NCBI GenBank assembly: GCA_964556395.1
Contig: CAZKVR010000003.1
Coordinates: forward strand, 48,779-112,778
Length of the DNA stretch: 64,000 nucleotides
DNA from: WJKR01 sp964556395
GTDB lineage: Archaea > Nanobdellota > Nanobdellia > Woesearchaeales > WJKR01
Direction of reading: 5' to 3'
The notes below the pieces were generated by a model. That model searched no databases. It was not told where the DNA came from and was given only the letters and a program-made list of their open reading frames with translations. The translations under genes were made by a program, and so were the position numbers. Positions within the stretch are counted from its first letter, which is position 1; the number at the start of each line of letters is the position of its first letter. Positions 1 to 9,018 of this stretch are shown piece after piece.

Positions 1-26
1 CCTCTCCCTACCTTCGTCGTCCTTGA

Positions 27-1520
27 TCATAATCCCTCATCCTTCTGCGGCCTCATGGTCGGGAACAATATCACATCACGGATGGAGTCGTTCCCGGTGA
101 ATAACATGACGAAACGGTCGATACCCAACCCGACGCCGCTCGTCGGCGGCATACCATGCTCCAGGGACGCGAGGAAATCCTCATCCATAGGATGGGCCTC
201 CTCGTCGCCGCCGCGTCCGCGCTCGGCCTGCTCTTCCAGCAGCCTTCGCTGCACGACGGGGTCATTGAGCTCAGAATAGGCGTTGCCCATCTCCCAACCG
301 TTGATGTAGACCTCGAACTGCTCGACATAGCGATCATCACCATCTCGCCGGGCTTTGGCGAGCGGGGTGTTCTCGACAGGGTAGTCCCTGACGAACGTTG
401 GTTGTATGAGCTTGTCCTCGCACTTCCCCTCAAAGATAGCGACGACGAGCATGCCCCAGCTGCTGGCGTCGTACTCGATACCTTCCTTGTCGCAGTAGTC
501 GAGGAGGTCTTCCCGCGACATGCTGTCGATGTCGAGGCCAGTGTGCTCGTTGACAACCGCGGCGACCGTCATCCGCCTCCAAGGGGGTTTGAGATCTATC
601 TCCTTGCCGTCGAACGTAATCTTCGTCGTGCCGAGGACGTCCTGGGCGGCCTTGCTCACCGCATCCTCCACGAGGCGCATGCCATCGTTGTAGTCACCGT
701 AGGCCTGATACCATTCCACTTGGGTGAACTCAGGGTTGTGGGTGCGGTCGATGCCTTCGTTGCGGAAATCCTTGACGAACTCGTAGACGCGCTCGAAGCC
801 ACCCACCAAGAGCCGTTTGAGGTAGAGCTCGTTGCTGATCCGGAGGTAGAGCCTCATGTCGAGGGCGTTGTGATGGGTGACGAACGGCCGGGCGTTGGCG
901 CCGCCGTACACGGGCTGGAGGGTCGGCGTCTCGACCTCGAGGAAGCCGTTGCCGTCCAGCGTCTGTCGGATGCTCTTGATGATCTTCGAACGCTTGATGA
1001 ACGTCTCACGCACCTCGGGATTCATGATGAGGTCGAGGTATCGCTGGCGGTAGCGGAGCTCGGTGTCCTGGAGGCCGTGGTACTTCTCAGGGAGGGGCCG
1101 GAGGGACTTGGCGAGGAGCTCGAGGCTCTTGGCGCGGACGGTGACCTCGCCTGTCTTGGTGGCGAATACCGTGCCGTCGGCACCGATGATGTCGCCGATG
1201 TCGAGCTTCTTGAAACGCTTGTACTGCTCGTCTCCGAGCTCGTCCTTGCGGACGTAGAGCTGGATCCTTCCGGTGGCGTCCTGGATGGTGCAGAATGAGG
1301 CCTTGCCCATCACGCGCAACGCCATGATGCGGCCGGCCACGACGACTTCCTGCTCGGTCGTCGCTTCAGGCTCGAGGCCCTTATGGGCTTCCTGGACCTG
1401 GGCGGCGTCGTGGGTCTTGCCGTACCGGTATGGGTACGGGTTGACACCATTTTCGAGGAGCGCCTCGCGCTTCCTCATACGTTCCTGTACGAGCCGGTGC
1501 TCGTTCTGTTCCTCCACCAT
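27..1520 (-). CDS. lysS: Lysyl-tRNA synthetase, class II
   Basis: Charges tRNA-Lys with lysine in the cytoplasm. The 497 residues match the bacterial/eukaryotic-type class II enzyme in length. An OB-fold anticodon-binding domain occupies about residues 55-145 and the catalytic domain follows. Motif 2 is visible as FRNEG at 252-256, followed by RTHNPEFT, and motif 3 as GVGLGIDR near 462-469. A TATA-like TTATAAAT lies at about 1544-1551, some 29 bp before the ATG, so the mRNA is probably leaderless. Many archaea use a class I LysRS instead; this lineage has class II. The first of three minus-strand genes; Pth2 lies upstream. Confidence 0.97.
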   Translation of the reverse strand: MVEEQNEHRLVQERMRKREALLENGVNPYPYRYGKTHDAAQVQEAHKGLEPEATTEQEVVVAGRIMALRVMGKASFCTIQDATGRIQLYVRKDELGDEQYKRFKKLDIGDIIGADGTVFATKTGEVTVRAKSLELLAKSLRPLPEKYHGLQDTELRYRQRYLDLIMNPEVRETFIKRSKIIKSIRQTLDGNGFLEVETPTLQPVYGGANARPFVTHHNALDMRLYLRISNELYLKRLLVGGFERVYEFVKDFRNEGIDRTHNPEFTQVEWYQAYGDYNDGMRLVEDAVSKAAQDVLGTTKITFDGKEIDLKPPWRRMTVAAVVNEHTGLDIDSMSREDLLDYCDKEGIEYDASSWGMLVVAIFEGKCEDKLIQPTFVRDYPVENTPLAKARRDGDDRYVEQFEVYINGWEMGNAYSELNDPVVQRRLLEEQAERGRGGDEEAHPMDEDFLASLEHGMPPTSGVGLGIDRFVMLFTGNDSIRDVILFPTMRPQKDEGL

Positions 1521-1567
1521 AAGAGTAGGAGTAGCTCGTGCTGCTTATAAATACTTATCGGTCGTCT

Positions 1568-1915
1568 TCAGAGAAGGGAGAGGTCTCCGACGACGGTGTC
1601 GACGTCCTGTTCAGAGGCTGGGCCGATGGCGAGGGCGGTCCTGGTGCCTGGGGCGACGACTGTCTTGCCCGCGTCGGTGATGATGCTGGCGACGAGGCCT
1701 TTCCGCTTGGCATCCTGCTGTATGCTGAGGAGCGATTGCTCGTCAGGCACTTTGAGGACGACCTTCTTCATGCCGGCGGCGTGCCAGTCGCTCACGATGT
1801 CCTTGGAGCTGCGAAGCGTGGCTTCCACGCTGGCGTGGGCCGCTTGGGCGGCGGCTTTCCCTTTCGGGAGCTTGAGGTCCGCCCTGATGACGATGGCTTG
1901 CTTGAGGTCTGCCAT
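1568..1915 (-). CDS. pth2: Peptidyl-tRNA hydrolase, Pth2 family
   Basis: Releases tRNA from peptidyl-tRNAs that drop off the ribosome. The 115-residue length is normal for archaeal Pth2. The family signature KGKAAAQAAHA is at residues 18-28, and the conserved TDAGKT and TALAIGP segments follow near 80-100. A TTATAA box at 1939-1944 lies about 27 bp before the ATG, consistent with a leaderless transcript. It sits between lysS and a PhoU-like gene, all on the same strand, so this is a small translation-linked cluster though each gene appears to have its own promoter. Confidence 0.95.
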   Translation of the reverse strand: MADLKQAIVIRADLKLPKGKAAAQAAHASVEATLRSSKDIVSDWHAAGMKKVVLKVPDEQSLLSIQQDAKRKGLVASIITDAGKTVVAPGTRTALAIGPASEQDVDTVVGDLSLL

Positions 1916-1938
1916 GGTCGTCGGACGTGCAGCGGGCT

Positions 1939-2931
1939 TTATAACCGTTGCCCTTTGTCTGCGGCCGATGGCGTGTCGAAGAGCGTTGAAAGCTCGTCCA
2001 CCCTGTAGAAGAGCGACTTCGCCTTCTCTACTGCCTTGGCGACCTTGATGGTAGACTCGTGGCGTTCCTGATATGCGTCGAAGGCCTTGGTGAATGAGTC
2101 CCGCTCCAGGGCGAGGGTGTGGAATGACGGGACGTCCTTGCGGTAGTAGGCCGACATGAGGGCGTCGTAGTGCTTCGACAGTTTCTTCAGGAGTGCGGTG
2201 AGGTTCTGGGTCTGGTCGTCATCGAGTGGGAGGAGGAGCCTGGCGAGGCGTTTGAGCTCGTCGCCAATCTTCTCCATTGTCTGGACGAGGTCCCATACGT
2301 GGAGGAGGTCGCCGTTGGTCTGATAGGGGTCTCTCGCTCGGGGGTGGTCGAGGAGGTATTTGACTGCGCGCATGACGAGGTATGCGAGGCGGTTGACGTC
2401 CCAGTCGCGTTCGGTGATGTTGATGGGGATGTCGATGCCCGAGAACTTGTTCGGGTCCTCGACGCGCGAGATGACGTCCATGAAGGATGACTTGAGGATG
2501 GCGTCTATCTTGCGGACGAGGTTTCCCACCTGGATGTCCCTCATGTTGAGGTAGCACCGGGCTTGGATGCGTTGGGCCGACTCCTCGATGATCTCGAGCG
2601 AGACGAGCTGGTGCATGAATTCCCGGACATCCTTGTTCTTCTTCGGGATTTCACGGCCGGTGAGGAGGACGACGTCGGCGTTGTTGAGGTATGCGCTGAT
2701 GACATTGCGCTTGATGGTGTCGAGCGGTACGTTGTCGACGGAGAAACGGTAGGTGCGCTCTTCTTGGCGGCGTTCGGTCGCCCTGCCCGGGGAGAGGATT
2801 ATGCCGTTCTCAGAGGTTTCGAGCCTGAGGCTGTCTCCCGGTTCCAGATTGTTCCTGGAGGCCCATGATTTCGGGAGCGAGACGATGAGCGAGTTCTTTC
2901 CGAACCTGATTATCTTGCGGTATTCTGCCAT
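1939..2931 (-). CDS. AbrB-domain/PhoU-domain phosphate uptake regulator-like protein
   Basis: A 330-residue protein with an N-terminal SpoVT/AbrB-type DNA-binding fold (about residues 1-48, GKNSLIVSLPKSWA core) followed by helical PhoU-like repeats (about 110-320). In archaea this arrangement is usually annotated as a phosphate uptake regulator that could bind DNA directly. No pst transporter genes are nearby, so the phosphate role is only inferred from the family. The upstream region to 3050 is A+T-rich with repeated ATATA tracts, and probably holds divergent promoters and possibly an AbrB-type operator. A second protein of the same architecture is at 37943-38806. Confidence 0.85.
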   Translation of the reverse strand: MAEYRKIIRFGKNSLIVSLPKSWASRNNLEPGDSLRLETSENGIILSPGRATERRQEERTYRFSVDNVPLDTIKRNVISAYLNNADVVLLTGREIPKKNKDVREFMHQLVSLEIIEESAQRIQARCYLNMRDIQVGNLVRKIDAILKSSFMDVISRVEDPNKFSGIDIPINITERDWDVNRLAYLVMRAVKYLLDHPRARDPYQTNGDLLHVWDLVQTMEKIGDELKRLARLLLPLDDDQTQNLTALLKKLSKHYDALMSAYYRKDVPSFHTLALERDSFTKAFDAYQERHESTIKVAKAVEKAKSLFYRVDELSTLFDTPSAADKGQRL

Positions 2932-3049
2932 GGAACATCACCTACGGAAAATATTCGGGAAATACATATAGTGAATATATGGCATATATAACATAGGGGA
3001 AAAGCATATATTTATACTTTTGCTCTCACAAAGACAGGGGGTGGTGACA

Positions 3050-3169
3050 ATGCTCTACGCCACGAAAACAGGACGCATCCTCAGCGAGGATGACATAAAC
3101 CTTTTGACACCACAAGAGATAGAAACCGAAGGCATCCACGTCATCGGCGACTGGGACGAATGGAACTAG
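3050..3169 (+). CDS. Small acidic hypothetical protein (39 aa)
   Basis: A 39-codon reading frame in the gap between the PhoU-like gene and gyrB. It begins with ATG directly after a GGGGTGGTGA ribosome-binding-like stretch, and a TATATTTATA box lies about 40 bp upstream. It ends in a tag, then a GNRA-looped hairpin follows. The product is acidic at the C-terminus (GDWDEWN) and has no recognisable domain. Codon choice resembles the neighbouring genes, which supports a real gene, but it is short enough that chance cannot be excluded. Confidence 0.5.
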   Translation: MLYATKTGRILSEDDINLLTPQEIETEGIHVIGDWDEWN

Positions 3170-3209
3170 GGACCGCAAGCGACCACGAACAGATTTCTAC
3201 ATGCGGCAC

Positions 3210-3225
3210 CCGGCCGAGAGGCCGG
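3210..3225 (+). terminator. GC hairpin with GAGA loop after the 39-aa ORF
   Basis: A perfect 6-bp inverted repeat CCGGCC/GGCCGG encloses the tetraloop GAGA, which is a GNRA loop. It lies between the small ORF and the TTTAAATA box of gyrB. No T-tract follows, so it may be an mRNA end stabiliser or attenuator rather than a classical terminator. Confidence 0.4.
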
Positions 3226-3238
3226 CCCGCCAACACAA

Positions 3239-3249
3239 CATTTAAATAG
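3239..3249 (+). promoter_or_regulatory. TATA box of gyrB
   Basis: CATTTAAATAG matches the archaeal TATA consensus. A start site about 27 bp downstream would leave a 5' leader of roughly 75 nt before gyrB. The leader contains two short inverted repeats (TCTCG/CGAGA near 3282-3300 and CTGCG/CGCAG near 3296-3315) and a GAGGT ribosome-binding site. Most genes here are leaderless, so a structured leader is unusual for the window. Confidence 0.5.
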
Positions 3250-3346
3250 AGAGAGGCATTCGGATTCTACACGTTCTCGACGACAACGAGACCCTCTGCG
3301 CCCGGGGAGACGCAGACACCACAAGCACACTCACAGAGGTTCCACC

Positions 3347-5263
3347 ATGAACGACGATAACGAGCAGAAGAACGCCTACGGCGCCGGCAACATCACCGTC
3401 CTGACAGGACTCGACGCGGTGAGGAAGAGGCCAGGCATGTACATCGGAAGCACCGGGCCCCGAGGACTCCACCACCTCGTCTACGAAGTCGTAGACAACA
3501 GCATCGACGAAGCCATGGCAGGCCACTGCACAAAGATAACCATCACCATCCACAAAGACGACAGCGTCAGCGTCCAAGACGACGGCAGAGGCATCCCCAT
3601 CGAGACACACCCCAAATTCGGCGTACCCGCGCTAGAGGTCGTCATGACCAAGCTCCACGCAGGCGGCAAGTTCGACAAGGACACCTACAAGGTCTCAGGA
3701 GGACTCCACGGCGTCGGCATCAGCGTCGTCAACGCCCTGTCAGAGAAGCTCGCAGTCACCGTCCACAGGGACGGCAAGGAAGTCACGATGGGCTTCGCCA
3801 GAGGGAAGGTCGCCCAGAAACTCAAGACAGTCAAGGAAGGCGTCGACACGACAGGCACGTGCATCAGGTTCTGGCCAGACAAGGAAATATTCAGCGAGAG
3901 CACAGACTACCAGTACGACACCCTCCAGACCAGGCTCAGGGAACTGGCGTTCCTCAACAAGGGCGTCCGCATCAAGCTCCAGGACGAGCGCGACGAGAAG
4001 GAAGACGAGTTCCACTACGAAGGAGGCATCGTCAGCTTCGTCAAATACCTGAACGAGAAACGCAACGGCCTCCACGAGCCAGTCTACCTCAACAAGGCGA
4101 TGGAGAACGTGGAAGTCGAAGTGGCCCTCCAATACACCGACTCGTTCGCCGAGAACACGTTCTCGTTCGTCAACAACATCAACACGCACGAAGGAGGCAC
4201 ACACCTCTCAGGATTCAAGACAGCCCTGACGAGAAGCCTCAACACCTACGCGGAGAAGCACCGGATCCTCAAGAACGGGCAACGGCTCTCGAGCGACGAC
4301 GTCAGGGAAGGCCTCACAGCCATCATCAGCGTAAGGGTGCCGGAACCCCAGTTCGAAGGCCAGACCAAGACGAGGCTGGGCAACTCGGAAGTCAAAGGCA
4401 TCGTCGACCGCATCGTCAGCACGAGCCTCAACACATTCCTCGAAGAGAACCCGAAAGAAGCCAAGGCGGTGCTGGAGAAAGCGGTGCTGGCATCACAGGC
4501 ACGCGAAGCCGCGCGGAAAGCGCGAGAACTGACGAGGAGGAAATCAGCCCTGGAACACTCCACGCTACCCGGCAAATTATCCGATTGCAGCAACCGCGAC
4601 CCGAAGGCCAGCGAGCTCTTCCTCGTAGAAGGAGACAGCGCCGGAGGAAGCGCCAAGCAAGGACGGCACCGCGACTACCAAGCAATCCTACCCCTCAGAG
4701 GAAAGATCCTCAACGTGGAAAAAGCCCGATTGAACAGGATCATGGCGTCGAACGAGATCACCACGATGATCACCGCCATGGGCTGCGGCATCGGAGAGGA
4801 CTTCGACATCTCCAAGCTACGATACCACAAGATCATCATCATGACCGACTCGGACGTCGACGGAGCACACATCTCAACCCTCATCCTCACGTTCTACTTC
4901 AGGTACATGAAACCGCTCATCGAAGCGGGCCACGTCTACCTGGCGCAACCGCCGCTCTACCAGGTCCGCAAAGGGAAGGAGAAGTGGTATTGCATCAAGG
5001 AAGAAGACATGCAAGCCAAGGTCAAGGAGCTCGGAGGCGAACAGAAACTCTCCATACAACGCTACAAAGGCCTGGGAGAGATGAACCCAGAACAACTCTG
5101 GGAGACCACGATGGACCCTGAGAAGCGAGTCCTGAAAAGAGTGACTATCGAGGACGCCGTCGAGGCGGACCGGATGTTCACCATCCTCATGGGCGACGAC
5201 GTCGAGCCGCGGAGAAAGTTCATCCAGGACAACGCGAGCAACGTCGTGAATCTCGACGTGTGA
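3347..5263 (+). CDS. gyrB: DNA gyrase subunit B
   Basis: ATPase and TOPRIM subunit of gyrase, which introduces negative supercoils. The 638-residue length is typical of the short GyrB. The GHKL ATPase site shows EVVDNSIDEA (about 47-56), DDGRGIP (78-84) and GGLHGVG (118-124). The transducer follows, then TOPRIM with EGDSAGG near 428 and the metal-binding DSDVDG near 501. The C-terminus carries the usual RYKGLGEMN segment. Gyrase in archaea was acquired from bacteria. gyrA is not adjacent, so it must lie elsewhere if gyrase is functional. Codons strongly favour C- and A-ending triplets. Confidence 0.98.
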   Translation: MNDDNEQKNAYGAGNITVLTGLDAVRKRPGMYIGSTGPRGLHHLVYEVVDNSIDEAMAGHCTKITITIHKDDSVSVQDDGRGIPIETHPKFGVPALEVVMTKLHAGGKFDKDTYKVSGGLHGVGISVVNALSEKLAVTVHRDGKEVTMGFARGKVAQKLKTVKEGVDTTGTCIRFWPDKEIFSESTDYQYDTLQTRLRELAFLNKGVRIKLQDERDEKEDEFHYEGGIVSFVKYLNEKRNGLHEPVYLNKAMENVEVEVALQYTDSFAENTFSFVNNINTHEGGTHLSGFKTALTRSLNTYAEKHRILKNGQRLSSDDVREGLTAIISVRVPEPQFEGQTKTRLGNSEVKGIVDRIVSTSLNTFLEENPKEAKAVLEKAVLASQAREAARKARELTRRKSALEHSTLPGKLSDCSNRDPKASELFLVEGDSAGGSAKQGRHRDYQAILPLRGKILNVEKARLNRIMASNEITTMITAMGCGIGEDFDISKLRYHKIIIMTDSDVDGAHISTLILTFYFRYMKPLIEAGHVYLAQPPLYQVRKGKEKWYCIKEEDMQAKVKELGGEQKLSIQRYKGLGEMNPEQLWETTMDPEKRVLKRVTIEDAVEADRMFTILMGDDVEPRRKFIQDNASNVVNLDV

Positions 5264-5302
5264 ACCGCACGATTTATAAATAACGGCTGACTCTTCTGAC
5301 AC

Positions 5303-6661
5303 ATGGTACTGGACAAGCTCTCCAGCTCGCTGAAAAGCACACTCCAGAAAGTCACGAAAGCCCTCTTCGTGGACGACAAGCTAATCAACGAGCTCGTCAA
5401 AGACATCCAACGCAGCCTCCTCCAAGCGGACGTCTCCGTCAAGCTGGTGATGGACATCACCAAACGCATCAAGGAACGGGCCTTGAAAGAGAAGGAAACC
5501 AAAGGGCTGGACAAGAAGGAACAACTCATCACCATCGTCTACGAGGAATTGTCAGCGTTCCTCGGCGGAGAGCACGAGCCGTTCGCCATCCCAAAAGGGA
5601 AGAAACCCTTCACCATCATGCTCGTCGGCCTGTTCGGCAACGGCAAGACGACGACGGCGGGCAAGCTCGCCAACTACTACAAGAAGCGCGGCTCGAAAGT
5701 CGCCGTGGTCCAGACGGACACGTGGCGGCCCGCAGCGTACGACCAGCTGGAAACATTGGCGAAGCAGGTCGACGTCGACTTCTACGGCGAGAAAAAGGCC
5801 AAGAACCCGGAAGACATCTACACCAAATACCAGCAGAAACTCTCAGGGTACGACCTCGTCATCGTCGACACCGCAGGCCGTGACGCGTTGTCGCAAGACC
5901 TCGTAGAAGAACTGGAAGGCCTGAACAAGAAGGTGCAAGCGGACGAGCGATGGCTCGTCATGGCCGCTGACGTCGGACAGTCAGCGCAGCAGCAAGCACA
6001 GCAGTTCCACGACACGGCGGGCGTGACAGGCGTCGTCATCACCAAGATGGACGGTACGGCGAAAGGAGGCGGCGCGCTGACGGCGTGCTCCGTGACAAGG
6101 GCACCGGTACGATTCATAGGTGTCGGCGAGAAGACCGACGACATAGAACTGTTCAACCCGAAAGGCTTCGTCGGACGCCTGTTGGGGATGGGAGACCTGG
6201 AAGCATTGTTGGACAAGGCCAAAGCTGCCATCTCCGACGAGGAAGCCGAGGACCTCGGCAAGCGTTTCTTGAAAGGAGAGTTCAACCTCATAGACCTGTA
6301 CGAGCAGATGCAAGCGATGAAGAAGATGGGACCATTGTCCAAGGTGATGGAGATGGTCCCAGGCATGTCGCAGATCAAGATGCCGAAAGAGGCGTTGCAG
6401 GTCCAGCAGGAAAAGCTGGAGCTGTGGCGACACCTCATGGACAGCATGACGAAAGAAGAGCTGGAAGACCCCGACATCATCAGAGGCGACCGGTTGGAAC
6501 GCATCGCGACCGGCGCAGGACTGCCCGTGTCCGAACTGCGAGGACTGCTCAAGCAATACAAGCAGTCCAAGAAGATGATGAAGATGATGAAAGGCGGCGG
6601 GTCGCAGAAGGACATGCAGAAGATGATGCAACGCATGGGCGGCAAGGGGATGAAGTTCTAG
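5303..6661 (+). CDS. srp54: Signal recognition particle GTPase SRP54
   Basis: GTPase that binds signal sequences and 7S RNA and delivers ribosomes to FtsY at the membrane. The N and G domains span about residues 1-300. The P-loop reads GLFGNGKTTT near 110, where the usual motif is GxxGxGKTTT, so it is intact but with an unusual F. G3 is DTAGRDAL near 188 and G4 is TKMDGT near 246. The methionine-rich M domain runs from about 320 to 452 and ends in a KKMMKMM tail. A TTTATAAATAA box about 27 bp before ATG indicates a leaderless transcript. The PHP gene starts one base after its stop codon. Confidence 0.97.
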   Translation: MVLDKLSSSLKSTLQKVTKALFVDDKLINELVKDIQRSLLQADVSVKLVMDITKRIKERALKEKETKGLDKKEQLITIVYEELSAFLGGEHEPFAIPKGKKPFTIMLVGLFGNGKTTTAGKLANYYKKRGSKVAVVQTDTWRPAAYDQLETLAKQVDVDFYGEKKAKNPEDIYTKYQQKLSGYDLVIVDTAGRDALSQDLVEELEGLNKKVQADERWLVMAADVGQSAQQQAQQFHDTAGVTGVVITKMDGTAKGGGALTACSVTRAPVRFIGVGEKTDDIELFNPKGFVGRLLGMGDLEALLDKAKAAISDEEAEDLGKRFLKGEFNLIDLYEQMQAMKKMGPLSKVMEMVPGMSQIKMPKEALQVQQEKLELWRHLMDSMTKEELEDPDIIRGDRLERIATGAGLPVSELRGLLKQYKQSKKMMKMMKGGGSQKDMQKMMQRMGGKGMKF

Positions 6662-6662
6662 G

Positions 6663-7496
6663 ATGAGAGCCGACCTCCACACGCACACCCACTATTCTGA
6701 CGGGGAGCACTCCCCCACCGACGTCATAAGACACGCCAAGGAGGCGGGGCTGGACGTGGTGGCGGTGACGGACCACAACACCATATCAGGAGTCGAGGAA
6801 GCCATCAAGGCAGGCAAGCGATACGGCGTCCGCGTCATACCGGCAGTAGAGATCATGACACGGGAAGGCGAAGTGAACGGCTACTTCGTCGACCACAAGA
6901 GCAAGGAGTTCCAGAAAGAACTCAAGAGGTTCCAGGCCCGCATGCACGAGAAGACGCGGAGGCTTGCGAAAGCCCTGCGCGAACAAGGACACGACATCTC
7001 ATTGAGACAGCTCGACGAAGAGTTCCCATACAGCAAGAACAACAGACACATAGCACACCTCATACTCCACCTCCACCGGCAAGGGTACGAGAGCCGGGAA
7101 GACGTCATCGACAACATCCGAGGAGCAAGCATAAGGAACCCGCCGGTGAAAGACGTCAGCATGGTGACCGCCATCAGGACCATCAGGCGCTACGGCGGCG
7201 TCGCCGTGCTCAACCACCCCTGGCTCAGCCCCGAGGCGTTGAAGGAGAAGAACATCAAGCGCTACGTGAAAGCGGGGCTGCAAGGAGTCGAGCTTGAAAA
7301 CGGGGACGAGGACCGGTTCGGACGGACGAAGAAGATCATAAAAAGAATCCTGCGCGTCTCGAAGAAATACGGCCTGGTATTGACGCAAGGGAGCGACTAC
7401 CACGGCGCGTCCATCACGGAGCTGAGCGGCGGGCACCAAATAGGCAGGTTCTACTGCAGCGGGGACGTCGTGGCAGAGCTGGAACGGCGCCGCTAA
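6663..7496 (+). CDS. PHP-domain phosphoesterase
   Basis: A 277-residue protein with the PHP metal-binding signature: HTHTHYSD at 6-13, then TDHN near 39 and later GSDYHGAS near 243-250. PHP proteins hydrolyse phosphoesters, with substrates ranging from histidinol phosphate to nucleic acids such as the 3'-5' nuclease RNase AM/YciV. The substrate cannot be told from sequence. It follows srp54 by one base, so the two are probably co-transcribed. Its 3' end overlaps the convergent MazG gene by 4 bp. Confidence 0.85.
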   Translation: MRADLHTHTHYSDGEHSPTDVIRHAKEAGLDVVAVTDHNTISGVEEAIKAGKRYGVRVIPAVEIMTREGEVNGYFVDHKSKEFQKELKRFQARMHEKTRRLAKALREQGHDISLRQLDEEFPYSKNNRHIAHLILHLHRQGYESREDVIDNIRGASIRNPPVKDVSMVTAIRTIRRYGGVAVLNHPWLSPEALKEKNIKRYVKAGLQGVELENGDEDRFGRTKKIIKRILRVSKKYGLVLTQGSDYHGASITELSGGHQIGRFYCSGDVVAELERRR

Positions 7497-7852
7497 TCAT
7501 ACTTGCCGTCCACGCCGCCGGCGAGCCGGTTGGCAGACTTGCCCTTCACCTTCTCGACCGGGAAGCGCTCGTCGTACTCATCCAAGACGTCGGTGATGGC
7601 CTTCTTCGCATCGACGTCGCAGAGGTGGGCGACCTTCAAGGTGATGAAGAGCATGTCGCCGACGAAGTCCTCGACCTCGCCCTTGTGCTCACGTATGAGG
7701 CGTTGCTGGGTCTCGGCGTCCACCCACTTGATCACGTTCCAGAACTCGCCGATCTCCTCGTTCATGTTAAGGAGCAAGTCCTTGATGCTGTGAGGCGTGT
7801 CCCAACCCCTCGCCACGTCGAACTCTTTTATACGTTGTTGCGACTCTCTCAT
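7493..7852 (-). CDS. MazG-like nucleotide pyrophosphohydrolase
   Basis: A 119-residue all-alpha NTP pyrophosphohydrolase-like protein. The MazG/dUTPase core is seen as NMNEEIGEFWN (E-E-x-x-E metal ligands) and EVEDFVGDML (E-x-x-D). Such enzymes hydrolyse (d)NTPs to monophosphates, often as house-cleaning. The start chosen is MRESQQR because the longer frame runs into the divergent promoter region and has atypical composition. Convergent with the PHP gene and divergent from the zinc-ribbon gene at 7932. Confidence 0.8.
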   Translation of the reverse strand: MRESQQRIKEFDVARGWDTPHSIKDLLLNMNEEIGEFWNVIKWVDAETQQRLIREHKGEVEDFVGDMLFITLKVAHLCDVDAKKAITDVLDEYDERFPVEKVKGKSANRLAGGVDGKYD

Positions 7853-7931
7853 ACCTATTGAGAGTAAGACGATACTATATGAAGGTTTCCCCACAACAAA
7901 CCTTTTAAAACAACCTTCAAGCATTGGCGTG

Positions 7932-8183
7932 ATGGCGATGCGGAAGAAGGTGTACGGCCAGAACCGGATGGAGAAATGCCCGTTATGCGGCGACAACGCG
8001 CTGCACAAGAACAAGCAAGGCATCCCGGTGTGCAAGGACCACGTCGACTTCGAGATAGAATTGAAGTGCGCGTGCGGCGACTACCTCGACCCGAAAGAAG
8101 GGAAGTGGGGGACGTTCTTCGTCTGCATGCACTGCGGCGCCATCTCCTGGCACAAGGCGATGGTGATGAACGGGCTGGACTAG
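7932..8183 (+). CDS. Small zinc-ribbon protein
   Basis: An 83-residue basic protein with two zinc-binding halves: CPLCG plus a C/H pair (CKDH) in the N-terminal half and CACG plus CMHC in the C-terminal half. Function is unknown; such proteins often bind nucleic acid or act in transcription or ribosome assembly. The ATG at 7932 is chosen because a TTTTAAAA box lies about 27 bp upstream; the earlier in-frame ATG lies inside the divergent MazG gene. The 3' end overlaps the convergent HD hydrolase gene by 4 bp. Confidence 0.75.
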   Translation: MAMRKKVYGQNRMEKCPLCGDNALHKNKQGIPVCKDHVDFEIELKCACGDYLDPKEGKWGTFFVCMHCGAISWHKAMVMNGLD

Positions 8184-8881
8184 AAGTCAAACTGCCTACG
8201 GTACGCGTCAAGGTTCTCATCGATGAAGTACGCCAACGCCCACGGCTTGGCACCCTCCCAGCCGCGGTGGCACGCCCACTTCCGCTTCCCCTGTATCTTC
8301 CTCGACACGTCCGCACCCCATTCGCGATAATTGATGCCCATGGTCACCTTCTCCAAAAGCCCTTGCGAGGAGAGGTTGTGAGGGTCCAAGGTGTTGACGC
8401 CGAGATCCGCCAACTTCACCACCCTGACACGCGGGTCGTACGCCTGCGCAAGCCTCGCGATATACTCTCCGGCGTCAGGCTCGACCTGGTTCCACTTGAG
8501 GCCGACGTTCTTCGACAGCAACGCCACCGCCCCGGCGACGCCCGAGCTGAAATCCCTCTCTACGAGGTCCAACAAGTCTTCAGGACTATGCTTGTGCTCC
8601 TTAGAGTCCTCCGCCGTGTCGTGCAGCAAGGCGGCGCACAGCGTCGGAGGATCCCTGAAGCCGTAGCCATGGAGGACTCGAGCGACGCCGAGGGGGTGGA
8701 GGTAATAGGGCTCGCCGTTGCCACGCCTCACCTGGCCGGCGTGGAGCTCCTTCGCCAAGCCCAACGCCTTATAGACTTCATCAACACCCACTCCTTCCAA
8801 GGGCGAAGGGTAGACCTCGGACAGGAAATCCTCGTCGCGAGACCAGACGAACCCCCCATCAGGAACCCAGAGACCCCCCAT
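8180..8881 (-). CDS. HD-domain hydrolase, RelA/SpoT (MESH1)-like
   Basis: A 233-residue single-domain HD protein. The order ELHAGQVRRG, PYYLHP, then ALLHDTAED is the (p)ppGpp hydrolase signature (H, H, HD, ED metal ligands at about 47, 62, 87-88 and 91-92). No synthetase or TGS domain is present, so it resembles stand-alone small alarmone hydrolases such as MESH1. An alternative substrate such as NADPH is possible for that group. The start at 8881 is preferred over the ATG at 8980, because a TTTAAATA box at about 8935-8944 would place transcription start near 8910. Confidence 0.75.
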   Translation of the reverse strand: MGGLWVPDGGFVWSRDEDFLSEVYPSPLEGVGVDEVYKALGLAKELHAGQVRRGNGEPYYLHPLGVARVLHGYGFRDPPTLCAALLHDTAEDSKEHKHSPEDLLDLVERDFSSGVAGAVALLSKNVGLKWNQVEPDAGEYIARLAQAYDPRVRVVKLADLGVNTLDPHNLSSQGLLEKVTMGINYREWGADVSRKIQGKRKWACHRGWEGAKPWALAYFIDENLDAYRRQFDF

Positions 8882-9018
8882 ACGGTCGGGAGCGAGCGCT
8901 CCTATAAAAGCCTCACGCCTGCCAGACCACAACTTATTTAAAAACGCCTTCTTTTTCGAAGCGTATAGGGGTTGTTGCACGACATCTCAATTTGTGATGA
9001 TCCTGAAAGGTGAAACAC

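Noticed and set aside
156..1298. 380-codon plus-strand frame opposite lysS
   Set aside because: It is the antisense shadow of lysS. High G+C leaves long stop-free frames, and the product is low-complexity L/V/D/E with no domain. Similar shadows at 3859-5121, 13050-14477 and 53066-54541 were dropped for the same reason.
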